Source: Nyssa sinensis
Lineage: Eukaryota > Streptophyta > Magnoliopsida > Cornales > Nyssaceae
Length of the DNA: 64,000 bases
Reading direction: 5' to 3'
NCBI GenBank assembly: GCA_008638375.1
Contig: CM018035.1
Location: forward strand, 25,589,807 to 25,653,806
A model generated the notes under the pieces. The model worked only from the letters and a program-made list of their open reading frames with translations. It was not told where the DNA came from and did not search any database. This document shows positions 1 to 12,062 of the stretch, piece by piece; within the stretch, counting starts at the first letter, position 1, and each line of letters starts with the position of its first letter. A program made the translations under genes and the position numbers.

Positions 1-1132
1 GCTTTGGATATTGGAAAATTGTTATGTTTCTCACTGCTGAGAATTTGTTATTCCACATATATGTATACCCCCTATGGAATTCCTGTTTATCATGATATTA
101 TTATAAGTGTCGAGAGTTAGTGTCTGTCACAATGTCCATCTTGATTCTATAGATGCTGATGTGGACCTACAGGGTCAATGATTGGGAATGATGCCCAACA
201 CTTAATCCATGAAAGACATGATATATATAAAGAGCTCTAGTGCTATTTAGGAACCCGATAGAGGGGTGAACCTGAATAAGTGCTTTTGAGGGTAGCCGGG
301 CCCTTCTGATTGATCGCATCTATTCTGTTAGTATCTCATATCTTTTAGTGGATCATAATCTGATGCACTCTTTGGTTGTTGATACACTTTGCAAGCCTAT
401 CATTGGATTCGATCTTGCAATTTGTGATATCTTGTGATATTTGAAAACTGATTGTTGTACAAGTTTAATCCCTATTGTTGAATTGCTAAATTGTTTACAT
501 CACTTTGTTCAAACGACTTTGGGATTTGCCTTTTGGACCCACGGATCATCTTTGTTGATTTATTTTCCTTTGTGACTGGCTATTGTTATCTATCATTTCG
601 TTTGCCATTTGGTTGTATCCTGTTACCCAACCTAACCCTGTCCCATAGCAAAGCGAGGGAATTTACTTATTGAGCTAAGTTAGCTCATTCCATATTTATA
701 ACCATTTTTCAGGTAGTACTATATGAGAAGAAATGCAATGAGGAAACTAGTGGAGTTAATGATGTACTTGTGAGCAATATCGATGATGTAAACTTTGAGT
801 CATAATATGAACATGTGTTCTATAAGACTGATCTTTATATTAGGTATTGTAATATTGTATCATTAGTAATGATGTTAGACTTTATCGGTGAATCATGATG
901 ATCAAAATTATACTTGGAGATATTTGATTGATGGTTGTTGGAGTTCGGTTTGTGATCAGATAAATTGCATTGGTGTAGGTTCTGCATTAAAAGATTCCAT
1001 GATTTATGATTTATTAAAAGAAAGAATTTTTTTTATCATTCTTATTCAATTCATTTGATTTTGTACGACCTGTCCGAGTGGCAGTGTCGATCGTTGCCCT
1101 AATCCACATAGGGTGGGTTTCAAGTCGCAACA
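1..1132 (+). mobile_element. End of the 5' LTR of LARD-like element A
   Basis: This stretch aligns by eye over its whole length with the end of the 3' LTR (7899-8916 joined to 12440-12572) at roughly nine identical bases in ten, most differences being transitions. It ends with a G-rich tract and CAACA at 1132, directly followed by a GAG spacer and a tRNA-iMet-type primer-binding site, so it is the 5' LTR of an element read on the plus strand. The rest of this LTR lies outside the window. It contains the inverted repeat TGAGCTAA/TTAGCTCA (671-687) and an acceptor-like TTTTTCAG ending at 712. No coding capacity is seen. Confidence 0.85.
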
Positions 1133-1135
1133 GAG

Positions 1136-1147
1136 TGGTATCAAAGC
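1136..1147 (+). other. Primer-binding site of element A
   Basis: TGGTATCAAAGC lies three bases (GAG) after the LTR end. It differs by one base from TGGTATCAGAGC, the usual plant LTR-retrotransposon site complementary to the 3' end of initiator methionine tRNA. The same GAG spacer precedes the site of element E at 62703. Confidence 0.85.
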
Positions 1148-1151
1148 TATA

Positions 1152-1600
1152 GGTTAATGATTCTTTGGGAGAGATCATATTAACATTGGATTTGAGGACT
1201 ATTGGGTGATTTAGATGATTAAATGATCGGTGATTTTTGAAGACGATAGTGTGCTTAGGTACTAAGGTTAATAGTCTTTGGGAAATACTATACCATGACT
1301 GAATTTGATGATTCTTAGGCGATTGAGATGATCAAATGCATAGTGACTTTTGGGAGATAGTAGTATGCTTAAGGGCAAAGGTTAAGGATTCTTGGGAAGA
1401 ATCATAGCGGTATTGAGGTTAATGACCCTTAAATAATTAAGATGTGAATTGATCAGTGAATTATGGGAAACTATAGTCTGAACAAGAGCAATGGTTAATG
1501 CCCTATTAGAAGACATAGGGTGACATAGAGTTGGGATTGTGAAATTTTAGAGAGTTGGTGGATCTGACAACAAATCTATATGAGAGATAGTCTGAGGGAG
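1152..1600 (+). repeat. About 114-base degenerate tandem repeat after the primer-binding site
   Basis: The phrase GGTTAAT/GGTTAAGG followed by a TCTTTGGGA-like block recurs at 1152, 1266, 1380 and 1493, a spacing of 114, 114 and 113 bases. Each unit also carries a GATGATTAAAT-like block in its middle. The units are diverged (many substitutions) but length is kept. Matching blocks recur in the interior of element E (63218 and 63325). Confidence 0.7.
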
Positions 1601-2940
1601 ACTTAATGGATGGTGACATGAGGAGTTTGAGACTCCAACTGGATTGATCATATATTAGAAGTGTGAGGACTCTTGAATGAGCCATAGATAGACCCTCATA
1701 GGGTAAAGACAAAGGGAGGCCTTGGGAGGCAATTACTAAGTAAGTGAGACTGTCAAAGTTAACATTATGAAATGTGGTGGTTCTAAAATGAGACTGACGC
1801 GTGATGAATAATCATTGGAAAAAATTCAATGGATCTTGTTGACTTAGGTGACGATATGACCCAATTGTGGGCGGTACTTTATTAAGTTAGCTGAATCTAT
1901 TCCAAAAGGTAAATGATTGATGACTTTGAATGACTTTTGAAGATCAATGTGATCTGACGATCAAAGAGATGGAAGTTGTGGCATGATGTCTAGAAAAACT
2001 TGTGAGGACACTGACTATGATAAAATGATACGTAATTCTTTGAGATACTACAAGAACAATTGTGATTGTGGGAGGAGGTAAGTATAGCTAAATCTGTGAT
2101 ACTAAGGAAGCTGAAAACTTCCATGGTGGGAAAAATTCTACATAATCTTGATAAACTTTAAATGTCAAATGTAATGACAAAATGATGCGATGGCTAATTT
2201 GTTTAAACAATCCTGAAATATGATATGAAGTCTAGAATGGACAAGATTGTGAATAGTAGTACTTGCAAGTGAATAAGTGCTAGTATGCTATTAAATCTTT
2301 GATTATAGATGAGACTAATCACATGACTGTGTGACTCTAAAGTCACAGAATGTACAAGAAACTCCCTATACAGTTGAACAAGTTCTCTAAGAGAACAAAT
2401 TTGTAAAAATTGAATAATGACTGGGGAAAAATGTAACATATGATGAAAAATCAAATATGATAATGGGTATGAAAAATTAGACACTCAATAACCTTTTGAG
2501 CAAAGGTAAGGGTAACCAAAATAATGGCTATAAATTAAAAAGTCATAAGACTTTGAGATTTGAATTGATCAAAAATGATGTGGAAGGTTCAAGGTGAACC
2601 AAATATGATATTGCAGTTAAAAATACTTTCAAAAGTAGACTGTCATATGAAGAATTGATGAGTGAGGTAAAAGACTACCCTAAGAGATTTTAATAAGTCT
2701 ATCAAGACTTAAAGAAGATATGAACTGAGTATAATTGCTATACTTTAATTCATGAAGAAATGAGAAATCAAAATTATGAAAGGCTCAATCGTGAGCAAGA
2801 AATAAAAAGTAATTGTACCTATTGATAATTTGAAAAAAATGGAGGAACTATGTTCCTTAACCTATCTAATTTATAAAAAGATAAAAGCATACGAATTTGA
2901 AAACAAAGGTAGGTATGCCAATAAGTTAGTACACAAAAAA

Positions 2941-2954
2941 ATAATAATAAATAA

Positions 2955-3050
<96 letters not shown>
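2941..3050. repeat. (AAT)n microsatellite
   Basis: About 30 copies of AAT inside the interior of element A. It creates artificial open frames of poly-isoleucine and poly-leucine on both strands. Confidence 0.95.
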
Positions 3051-3051
<1 letters not shown>

Positions 3052-3666
3052 TATGCAATATAAAACAAAAGAGGACTGATAAATCTTCGACTTGAGTGGC
3101 TCATAGAAATGGGCATGTGATCAAGAATGACAAATAAATATTACAAATAAATCTAAAGTTACCCATGCATAGGAAAAAAATGTTGTAATGCAATGAGCAC
3201 ATAAGTAAACTGTCCTTACACGAGCCAAAGGATACTAATGAACACAAACGAAAATGTGACGCTGAAGATACCAAAGGGAAATTTGGTATTTTTCATAATC
3301 AAATAAAGTCTAATAGACAAAAAGAGACTTAAACATGTGACATTGCAAATCATGTAACCGAACGCATGTAGTGAATCCAAGGCAGGATTTGTGACAAAAA
3401 AAAAAAGAGAGAAACTGAAAGGAATGTGACCAGAGAGGAAAGAGGCTGTGTATGAGCTTCACGCAAGTAAAAATCTAATCTTTTCCTTCCAGATCATTGT
3501 TCTAAGCCTTCATATGAATTCAAGTGGAATAGTGTAAATCAATCAAAGACTTTGCCCTTAGCAAAGCCTAAAGTACTTAAATGAGAAATCCAATACACTC
3601 TGAATGATGGAAGTGGTGTAGTCTAGTTACACCGTTGACTTCCTATGACCATCACTAAAACAACCA

Positions 3667-4154
3667 ATAGGAAAGAAAAGATTAAGATACTAGAAACCTT
3701 TACCTGGCACATGATGCGCCATACGACGCTAACAAAAGTTGGGAAACCATGAATGGTGATGTAATCACAACTTAGTGCCAAATAAAATTAATACGACAAC
3801 TAGACGTGGAACTAGTTATAATATGGATGACAGTGGAAAATAGTCAAGTAACTAAAAAGATGACTCTGAGTGAGTAATAAAAATATAATTGACATAACCA
3901 CAGGTCCGAAATAGGAAAGAAAAGATTAAGGTACTAGAAACCTTTACCTGGCACATGATGCGCCATACGACGCTAACAAAAGTTGGGAAACCATGAATGG
4001 TGATGTAATCACAACTTAGTGCCAAATAAAATTAATACGACAACTAGACGTGGAACTAGTTATAATATGGATGACAGTGGAAAATAGTCAAGTAACTAAA
4101 AAGATGACTCTGAGTGAGTAATAAAAATATAATTGACATAACCACAGGTCCGAA
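3667..4154 (+). repeat. 244-base tandem duplication, nearly perfect
   Basis: Bases 3667-3910 are repeated head to tail at 3911-4154. By eye there is one difference (AAGATACT against AAGGTACT near the start), while the two LTRs of the same element differ at about one base in ten. The duplication is therefore much younger than the insertion of the element, or has been homogenised. No coding frame is carried. Confidence 0.9.
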
Positions 4155-4447
4155 AACTAAAGAAATAAGCACTGAAATACTAATATAAGAATTTAGAGAC
4201 TTTGAGTTTAAAGTCTCGAGGAAGTTAATGTCAAACCTTTGACTTTTAAGATCACTAAACAAAGAAGAGTACGAAAGAATTGTGAACCTTGTGTGAAAAA
4301 TCTTCTTGTTTGAAGATATGATGTCCTAAATGCCAATCATAATTCCAAGAGACAAATTAAAATAATCTATGGTAATGGAATTAGCATGAAAAGAGAATAG
4401 AACTTCCTAGATATGAATGCTCGAGTTTTGAGGACAAAACTCATTTT

Positions 4448-4460
4448 AAGGGGGCTAGGA
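4448..4460 (+). other. Polypurine tract of element A
   Basis: AAGGGGGCTAGGA sits directly before the TGTAAC start of the 3' LTR. This is the expected place and base composition for the plus-strand priming site of an LTR retrotransposon. Confidence 0.8.
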
Positions 4461-5266
4461 TGTAACACTCCGACCCAATTAAGCAAAGGAATTAACGATA
4501 ATGATAATTATCATAAGTTAATTTGCTTAATAACCATGAACGATGCTAGATATGACTAATGACTCAAAATACGAAAATAAAGTCATAAATGATGAAAATA
4601 TTTAATTATTAATTAGAGACGACCGATGTGAGAATGCAATGTAATGCCGAGGGCCATGATTTGATAAGAAGTTACGACAAGTGTTAATCGAGGATTAACA
4701 CACAAGTGAATGTGGGAAATCAGTGCACGAAGGGTACTTAAACAAGATTCGCATGATGCACGACGGGAGCGCGTCTAATCAGAATTATTCCAATAATTAT
4801 AATGGACTATTAAAATAATTAAAATACATTTAGATACAGTAAGGTGAGACAATGAAGGATATGGAAGCTTAATGAGATCTTAACTTGTGAAATCGACACA
4901 TGAAGAAAATAAATAAGTGATATAAGTGAATCGAGAATTTTTTGATAAAAATAATATATTTTTGGCATAAACCAAACACGATGAGATGTGTTAAAAATAA
5001 AATTATTGACGTGAAGAAGAAGCATGCAAGAATCAAAAACATTGCAAGAATGCCAAAAGATTTTATGACAATTGAAACGCAATTTTAAAAATTCAAGAAA
5101 CACGCCCAAAATGCCAAACAAGACATGAGGAGAGAAAAAAAAGGGAAAATAAGGCCAAAAGTGTTGGCCAAGGGACTTGAACCCAAGACCAAAAAAATGA
5201 AGGGGAATTCTATACCAAAGAGAATAGCCAACTTGGCTGTAATAATTTTGTGCTATATATCTCACA

Positions 5267-5267
<1 letters not shown>

Positions 5268-5311
<44 letters not shown>

Positions 5312-5460
5312 AGCTATATAAAAGGTCAAGTTTGCATGGCTCTAGGGCTGAGGTGTCAACCCCTCTTTGGGCCCTCACATAGGCCAATTAGATTATATGA
5401 AAAATTAAATATATATATATATAAGTATATATGTGCTGTATATATATATATATATATATC
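5268..5460. repeat. (AC)n-(AT)n tract with TATA-like box in LTR of A
   Basis: About 14 AC units run into AT units (to 5310), followed by CTATATAAAAGG at 5314-5325, and by two more AT tracts (5408-5423, 5440-5459). A GA-rich stretch follows. The order suggests a U3 promoter followed by the start of the LTR transcript; this is inference. Confidence 0.6.
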
Positions 5461-6751
5461 ATAACAAATAAAATCAGAAAAATAAAACAATGTGTGTATT
5501 GTGTGCAGGTAGAGAGAGAGATTGAGAGACTTGTTGAGAGAGGAAAAAGAAGAAGAAGAAGAAGAAAGAAGGAATCAAAAGCAAGGAAGAACAGAAAAAA
5601 GCAGTAGAGAGAGAAGAAACCTAAAGAGATAGAGAGAGAGGTAAATTTTCCCTCTCGTAGAGAACTTTCATTTACAAGCTTGTTATGGCCTAAATTATGC
5701 ATGCATGTGTTTTATATTGCTGAGGGATAAAAATAAAAGGAAAATGGTGAGTTTTAAAGCTTGACAACCCTAAGAACTATAGGACCCGAATTTGTGAAAA
5801 AATGGAGTTTTTGTACAAACTTGATTAAAGCTTCAAACCAATCACATAGCTCAAAAGATCATTAAAACTGGAACATGCAACAACTTGAATCACTAAAAAT
5901 GGTTAAAGAACCATTGAGAAAATAGTGGTAACAGTTAGGGGAAGAAAAATTAAAACTTGTAATTTGGGCTCCTTTTGTTGTGTTTTAGGAATAGGAATAT
6001 GTTCCACATAGTTTCAGAAATCAAATGGAGAAAAAATGGAGTGAAAACACCCATTATAGCTCAATGAAATAGGAAGACAAGAGGTTGCTGGAAAGTTAGG
6101 CTCTCGCCGGAGCCGAGTATAAATGCCAATATTCAATGGGCCAAGTTGAATTAAATCAAACTTTGATTTTAGAAATGAAATCCTCACTGAATTAGGGTTC
6201 GAACCACATTGAGTTTGCATCGAAATTCAACTAGTGACAGTCGCCAGTATTGGAAAAGGCCATTAGAACCCTCGCCGGAGTAATGGGGAAGAAGAACAGT
6301 GGCGGATCGGATGCGGGTCGGGCCTTGACCGAATTATAAAATGGTTTTGAATCACTTACCAAAACTACGTCGTTTTGGTTAAATGGAATTAAAAATAAAA
6401 TAAAATAGTAAGGCTGAGGTCAGCATGATGTCAGCATGATGTATTAAACTGGACTGAACCGGTTGGTTCAACACTGTTTGGGGCCAGTTCACTTAAAATC
6501 CAATCGAACCAATTGGTTTTATTTAAATAGTATTCAAAAATTATGTTTCGGCCCCTACTAGTTTTTGAAATTATAATTGGACCCCAGAACCTTCGATTAA
6601 TTGTAAAATGACCCCCAACAGTTTTGATTAATTATGAAAAGGATCAGAAATTAATTAAATATTAATTTTAAATCCCTTTAATTATATGAAAAATTACCAA
6701 AATTCTCTTAAGGCAAAAATAGGCCAATTAAAATAAAAGAATAGTGCGACC

Positions 6752-7230
6752 CAATGTTTTTGGGCATTCCAGACTCAATGGCAGAGTCTGATTTGTGAAA
6801 TTAAATCCTAAAAAATATAAACGGGCAAATTGGAGTAATTTCAAATACGTCCTAATGATTGGTTAAGTGATCAATTGGACTCTGATGACTGAAAAAATAT
6901 GTAACTTAATATTTTGGGACATTACGGACCCAATGGTGGGATTGGTTTTGTGAAACGAAGTATCAAAAAAATAGACACGCGAAATGTTAAAATTATCATT
7001 TTACCCTTGGTAATCCAAAAGCCAGTTAAACATCAGAGGTGACATACTCTAACTTTCTTTAACGTCCCGGACTCAACGGTGGAGTCCATTTTAACAAAAA
7101 AAAGTACCAAAAAATGTGACGAGCGAAAATATAAAATTACGAAAATTCCCTAGGCTTAATGTAAGTCACATAAATGCAAATTAAGATCCGAAAAAGCCTA
7201 AATTAATTATGTTCAATATTTTGGACTTGA
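6752..7230 (+). repeat. Hairpin modules, about 150-base spacing, in LTR of A
   Basis: Units beginning near 6752, 6910, 7055 and 7213 carry a short inverted repeat of the form GGACTC-7 bases-GAGTCC. The clearest are CAGACTC/GAGTCTG (6770-6776 with 6784-6790) and GGACTC/GAGTCC (7069-7074 with 7082-7087). The unit at 6926 has CCC/GGG where others have CTC/GAG, so the pairing is kept but the bases differ. The 7213 unit has lost the pairing. Confidence 0.7.
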
Positions 7231-8961
7231 TGGTAACGTTCCTTTAAGGAAACTAAGACTCGGTAACAAACTGAGAAATGACGAATACATCCTTAGGACT
7301 TAATAAAGTTACCAGAAGTTTAAAAATGAATTATTAAGTCCACATAAATGATATAAGGACCGAATATACTCAAAATAGAGTCTGAATACATAAATTTGTG
7401 TACGGGAAAATAAGGGACATTAAAAAGTGTAAACTACCATAATGCCCTTGAAGGGCTAAATAAGTTATACAGCATCAGGGAAACCTAAATGGGAATTTAA
7501 AGATCCTTAATAAAATAGACAAAGTTCGAGAGAACTTAAAACACTGAATAACAAAGTTTGGGATTAGAATAAATACTAATTCATTATGCCATGTATTTTT
7601 GATTCGAGATTATAGGATCACCCAAACTATAGAAAATAAAAAGAAAGCTACGGGATAGCTATTATGGTAACTGCATGGGAATGCGATACTAAGAACCCAA
7701 TATAAGTAAACCCGAACTCTAACATGTGGTAACTCATAGCCATGTCACAATTTTATTTTCTTGATGCTACCAATTTGTATTCTATATGTACCTGACATTA
7801 ATGATTTTCACAATTTGATGCATGTTCTACCTTGTGGATATGATGGGAATTCGATTGCCAATGTCCCAATGCGATTACTTGTTCATTTCTATACCTTGCT
7901 TTGGATATTGAAAAATTGCTATGTTTCTCACTGTTGAGAATTTGTTATTCCACATATATGTACATCCCCTGTGGAGTTCTGTTAATCATGATATTATTAT
8001 TAGTGTCGGGAGTTGTGTCTGTTACAACATCTATCTTGATTCTATAGATGCTGATGTGGACCTACGGGTCGGCGATTGGGAATGATGCCCAACACTTAGT
8101 CCATTGAGGATATGATATATGTAAAGAGCTCTAGTGTTATTCAAGAACCCGATAGAGAGGTAAACTTGAATGAGTGCTTTTGAGGGTAGTTGGACCCTTC
8201 TGATTGATAGCATATATTCTATTAGTATCTCATATTTTTTATTGGATCATAATCTGATGATGCACTCTTTGGTTGTTGATACGTTTTGCAAGCTTATTAT
8301 TGGATTCGATATTCGATTTGAAAATTTGTGATATCTTGTGATATTTGGCAACTAATTGTTGTACAGGCTTAATCCCTATTGTTGAATTACTAAACTGTTT
8401 ACATCACTTTGTTCAAATGGCTTTGGGATTTGCCTTTTGGACCCACGAGTCATCTTTGTTGATTTATTTTTTTTTGTGACTGGCTATTGTAATCTATCAT
8501 TTTGCTTGCTATTTGGTTGTATCATGTTACCCAAACTAACCCTGTCTCATGGCAGAGTGAGGGAATTTACTTATTGAGCTAAGTTAGCTCACTCCATATT
8601 TATAACCATTTTTCAGGTAGCACTATATGGGAAGAAATGAAATGAGGTAACTAGTGGAGTTAATGATATGCTTGTGAGCAATATTGATGATGTAAACTCT
8701 AAGTCATAATATGAACATGTATTCTGTAAGGCTGATCTTTTTATTAGGTATTGTAATATTGTATTGTTAGTAATGATGTTAGACTTGATCGGTGAATTAT
8801 AATGATCAAAATTGTACTTGGAGATATTTGATTGATGGTTGTTGGAGTTTGCTTTATGATCAGATGAATTGCATTGGTGTAGCTTCCGTATTAAAAGATT
8901 CAATGATTTATGATTTTGTAATTACCTCAAAAAAAAAAATTTTATATAAAATTTTTATTGG

Positions 8962-9016
8962 TTATTATTATTATTATTAATTGTTATTGTTATTATTAAT
9001 ATTATTATTATTATTA
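8962..9016. repeat. (TTA)n microsatellite
   Basis: Interrupted TTA/TTG units near the start of solo LTR B; solo LTR C has a matching (ATT)n tract at the same relative place (12889-12929). Confidence 0.9.
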
Positions 9017-9348
9017 AAAATATTTAAATGAATAGATGATGGGTGTGTTATGTATATATGGTATGTGTATGTGTGGGGTAATATGTGAACATGTAGATGT
9101 GTATAGGTATATGTATGTGTAGAACAGTGCATGTGTGCACTGTGTGAGAGCAACAGATCTGTGTGTGTGTGTGTGTATGTGTGATGTCGTGTAAGTGTGT
9201 GTGTCTAGGGTGTGTGTAAATGAGTGATATATATATATAGGTGTATATATAGGGCAGCTTTGCATTTAATGCAAAGCTGCCTTGTAGAGAAAAGAGGGTG
9301 GCTGAATAGAAAAGAAAGGTCAAGGAAAGGCGCTGTCAAGTCTAATAG

Positions 9349-9351
<3 letters not shown>

Positions 9352-9388
<37 letters not shown>
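9352..9388. repeat. (GA)n microsatellite in LTR B
   Basis: About 18 GA units after TATATATAG boxes (9229-9252), in the place where the LTR transcript would be expected to start. Similar GA runs occur in LTR A, C and D. Confidence 0.95.
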
Positions 9389-9390
<2 letters not shown>

Positions 9391-10532
9391 TAGAGAGAGA
9401 GGGAGGACATAAGGTGTGGGTCTTGATCTTAGAGAGAAAATCAGGAAGAAGGAAGTGGGGGAGAGACCGTAGACCTTGAGAGGAACACAGAGGGTGATCC
9501 AAGAGGCGAAAGGAAGAGGGGAGGAGCTACAACAGCGAGAAATCAGAAACTGGGGTAAGTAGCTTAGCTTCTGTTTTAATTTTTTTAAAGCACGATAATT
9601 AATTTGATGTATAGGGTCTTAAAGAGCATATTGTAAGGTTCATTTTGCAAAAAGAATGAAAGGAAATGACCAAGAAACGAGGGAGAAAATGAGAGTTCCA
9701 GGTTGGGGGCAATAATCGGGTTTTAGGGATTTTTGTGTTTAAAAACTTGCTAAGATCATGAGAAAGTATTCCCCTTGAACACAAGAAATCTTTAGGATTA
9801 GAATGAGAGGAAAGCAGTGATTCAAAAGCCAAAAAAATGAAGGTTTGACAGTCGGCCGGAAAACTGAGAATGGAACAAATGAGGTAGATTCACTCTGTTT
9901 AAATGGCCCCAAATCATGTTAAAATGTTTCAAAAACATTGTGGGTTAGTTTAGAATTGAAAATGGCTTTGAAAACACCAAGAAAAATCAAGTTTAAAAAC
10001 TTGATTTTTGCAGTTTCTGGCGACGTCGCCTGAGAAGGTGACCGGAGACTCACTGGAACCCTACCGAAAAATCGGGGACGAAGGGGGGACTGTTCGGGTC
10101 CGGGTCTGGGTTCGGGTCGGGCTTGGGCGATCCGCCCCTGCCACGTGTCGCCCTGTTGTTTTAAATTAAAAGATGAAATGGACTGTTTGGCTACGGGTGT
10201 GAGAAATTAAAAATTGAAATTGAAACAGGAACAGGGATATCCTATCCCTGTTCTGGACTAATCCCTGTTTGGGTAACCGAATTGAGAATAGGAGAATTGG
10301 AATTTACAAATTAACCCCTAGATTTTTTTGGAAATTAAACTTGACCCTAGAACTTTAGAAAATTTCACTTTGACCCCTGAACTTTAGGGAAATTATAATC
10401 TGACCCACAGAATAAAATATTAATAAAATATTAATTAATTAATTAATTAAATTAAATTAAATTAATTATTTAAATATTCTAAAATAACCCGGGGTCCAAA
10501 TGGGACAAGTCATTAGTGTATTTTGACTATCT

Positions 10533-10870
10533 CGACCATTCTGAGGCCAATGGTGAGGTCCATTTTACGAGATGGGGTCCGAAAAAATAAAAGACCCGTA
10601 GTAACCTTTAAAATTACCAAAATGCCCCTGAATTGAAACACAGTCAAACGAACTCCAAATTAAGTAAACAAATAGTGAAACTTTATTATCTCGAGCATTC
10701 CGGACTCAACCGTGGAGTATAATTTGTGAAAAGAGGTCTCAAAATATAAGAACCCGTGAAGAGTGCAAAATGACTGTTTTGCCCTTTTGAGCCTAGGTGT
10801 CCGAATTGAATTCCACGAAAACCTAAACTTATTTTCTTCGACGTTCCGGACTTAACAGTAGAGTTTAATT
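10533..10870 (+). repeat. Hairpin modules in LTR B
   Basis: Three units (starting near 10533, 10684 and 10832; spacing about 150) each contain a CTCGACCATTCTGAGG-like or TTCCGGACTCAA-like block, a GTGGAGT or GTGAGGTCC block, then a CCGAAAAAATAAA-type tail. Pairing is partial in this copy (ACTC/GAGT in the middle unit). The modules are homologous to those in LTRs A, C and D. Confidence 0.65.
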
Positions 10871-11550
10871 TAGCAAAATAGAAACTTATAAAATGAGGAC
10901 ATAAGATTTGTTGAATAGCATAATTCAAGTAGCAATTGAACTAAGTTGTGTTTCATGATTTTAGGAACACGAAAAGGTAAGGAGAAGGTGATCTGACCTT
11001 CTGCATTATTACTGTTAGTTCCGCTACGCTACGAGGATGACTTCTTGGGTTGAGACAAACCCATCAGGTATGGTGTATTGTGCTAAATACGGAATAGAAT
11101 TAAGTTTAGGAATGATTTGCATGTTGATTGATTGAATCATATGTTTACTTGTTTAATGTCAGAAAATAACAGAATGAATGTTGCTTTAAAAGGTAACCTT
11201 GAGTTGATTGTTTATGTTACTCATGTACTTCTTGCTACTCCATGGAGATATGATTTATTCTATGTGTTGGGTTGTACGTGATTTATATTTTTGGGGATTT
11301 GTTAAGATTGTGAATACATGACTTGAGTATGTATTTTCGTTGATCATGTATTGCGCACATTCATGTGGAAAAGGTTTTGTTATTCAGATGTTGTGATTGC
11401 TTTAAATGGAATACTTTGTTTAGAAGCATGCTCCATGTGTTGGTAAATTTTTTATTTGAGATTGTGTTGTTGCATGATGGAATCAAAGCATATTGACATA
11501 GTGTGATGCATTGAAAGTACAAAGTGGGTTGAGCACGTGGTGCTAAATAT

Positions 11551-11780
11551 GGTACTCAGCTTCCATCGGATGTGTTCCGAAAACGAGACATGGTACTCAG
11601 CTTCCATCGGATGTGTTTCGAAAACGAGACATGGTACTCAGCTTCCATCGGATGTGTTCCAAAAACGAGACATGGACATGACATAGAGTTGACATGGACA
11701 TAGCATAGAGTTGACATGGTTGTGGCATAGAGTTGACATGGTTGTGGCATAGAGTTGGCATGGTTGTGGCATTGAGTTGT
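11551..11780 (+). repeat. Two adjoining minisatellites in LTR B (41-base x3, 22-base x5)
   Basis: GGTACTCAGCTTCC begins three 41-base units at 11551, 11592 and 11633. The core CATAGAGTTG then recurs at 11682, 11704, 11726, 11748 and 11770, a strict 22-base period. Solo LTR C has a single copy of each unit (about 15323-15385), so both arrays expanded in B after the two copies diverged. Antisense frames through this array give repetitive Met/Cys/His peptides that are not genes. Confidence 0.9.
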
Positions 11781-11910
11781 GTGGGTGTTTCATGGGCATT
11801 GTCACTACATTGCATGGGTAACTTGGACGTTATGTGGATTATTGCTATTACATGGTATGGATGATTTGGAAGGCGTGTGGACTATTGTTGTTGCATTGCA
11901 TAGATGATAT

Positions 11911-12062
11911 TGAATGCCATGTAGAAATAACTGTACACTTGCACATGCCACGCCTTAGATCATGTTAATGAGTTGGATGACATGTAGAATATTGCTAGTA
12001 CGTTGTATGCAGGATGTTGAATGCCATGTAGATATAACTATACACTTGCACATGCCACGCCC
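11911..12062 (+). repeat. 107-base duplication in LTR B
   Basis: TGAATGCCATGTAGA...TGCACATGCCACGCC occurs at 11911 and again at 12018. LTR C has one copy (about 15430-15475). Confidence 0.75.

Larger units (their letters stand above)
1133..4460 (+). mobile_element. Non-coding interior of LARD-like element A
   Basis: About 3.3 kb between primer-binding site and polypurine tract. In six frames there is no zinc knuckle, DSG/DTG protease motif, YxDD box, RNase H or DD35E motif; all open frames are short and unlike known proteins. Its start resembles the interior of element E after 62700, which argues for conserved non-coding function (packaging or dimerisation of RNA used in trans), as proposed for LARD elements with LTRs near 4.5 kb and interiors near 3.5 kb. 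It contains 114-base repeats, an (AAT)n tract and a 244-base tandem duplication. The mobilising autonomous partner is not identifiable here. Confidence 0.75.

Noticed and set aside
2819..3116. Open frames of poly-Leu or poly-Ile on both strands
   Set aside because: Pure translation of the (AAT)n microsatellite.
4819..5298. 159-codon minus-strand frame
   Set aside because: Begins in the (AC)n microsatellite and runs through non-coding LTR A; no domain.
11556..11815. Repetitive Met/Cys/His peptides on the minus strand; also considered as a CRISPR-like array
   Set aside because: They are the minisatellites of LTR B. Units are contiguous with no unique spacers, and the DNA is plant.
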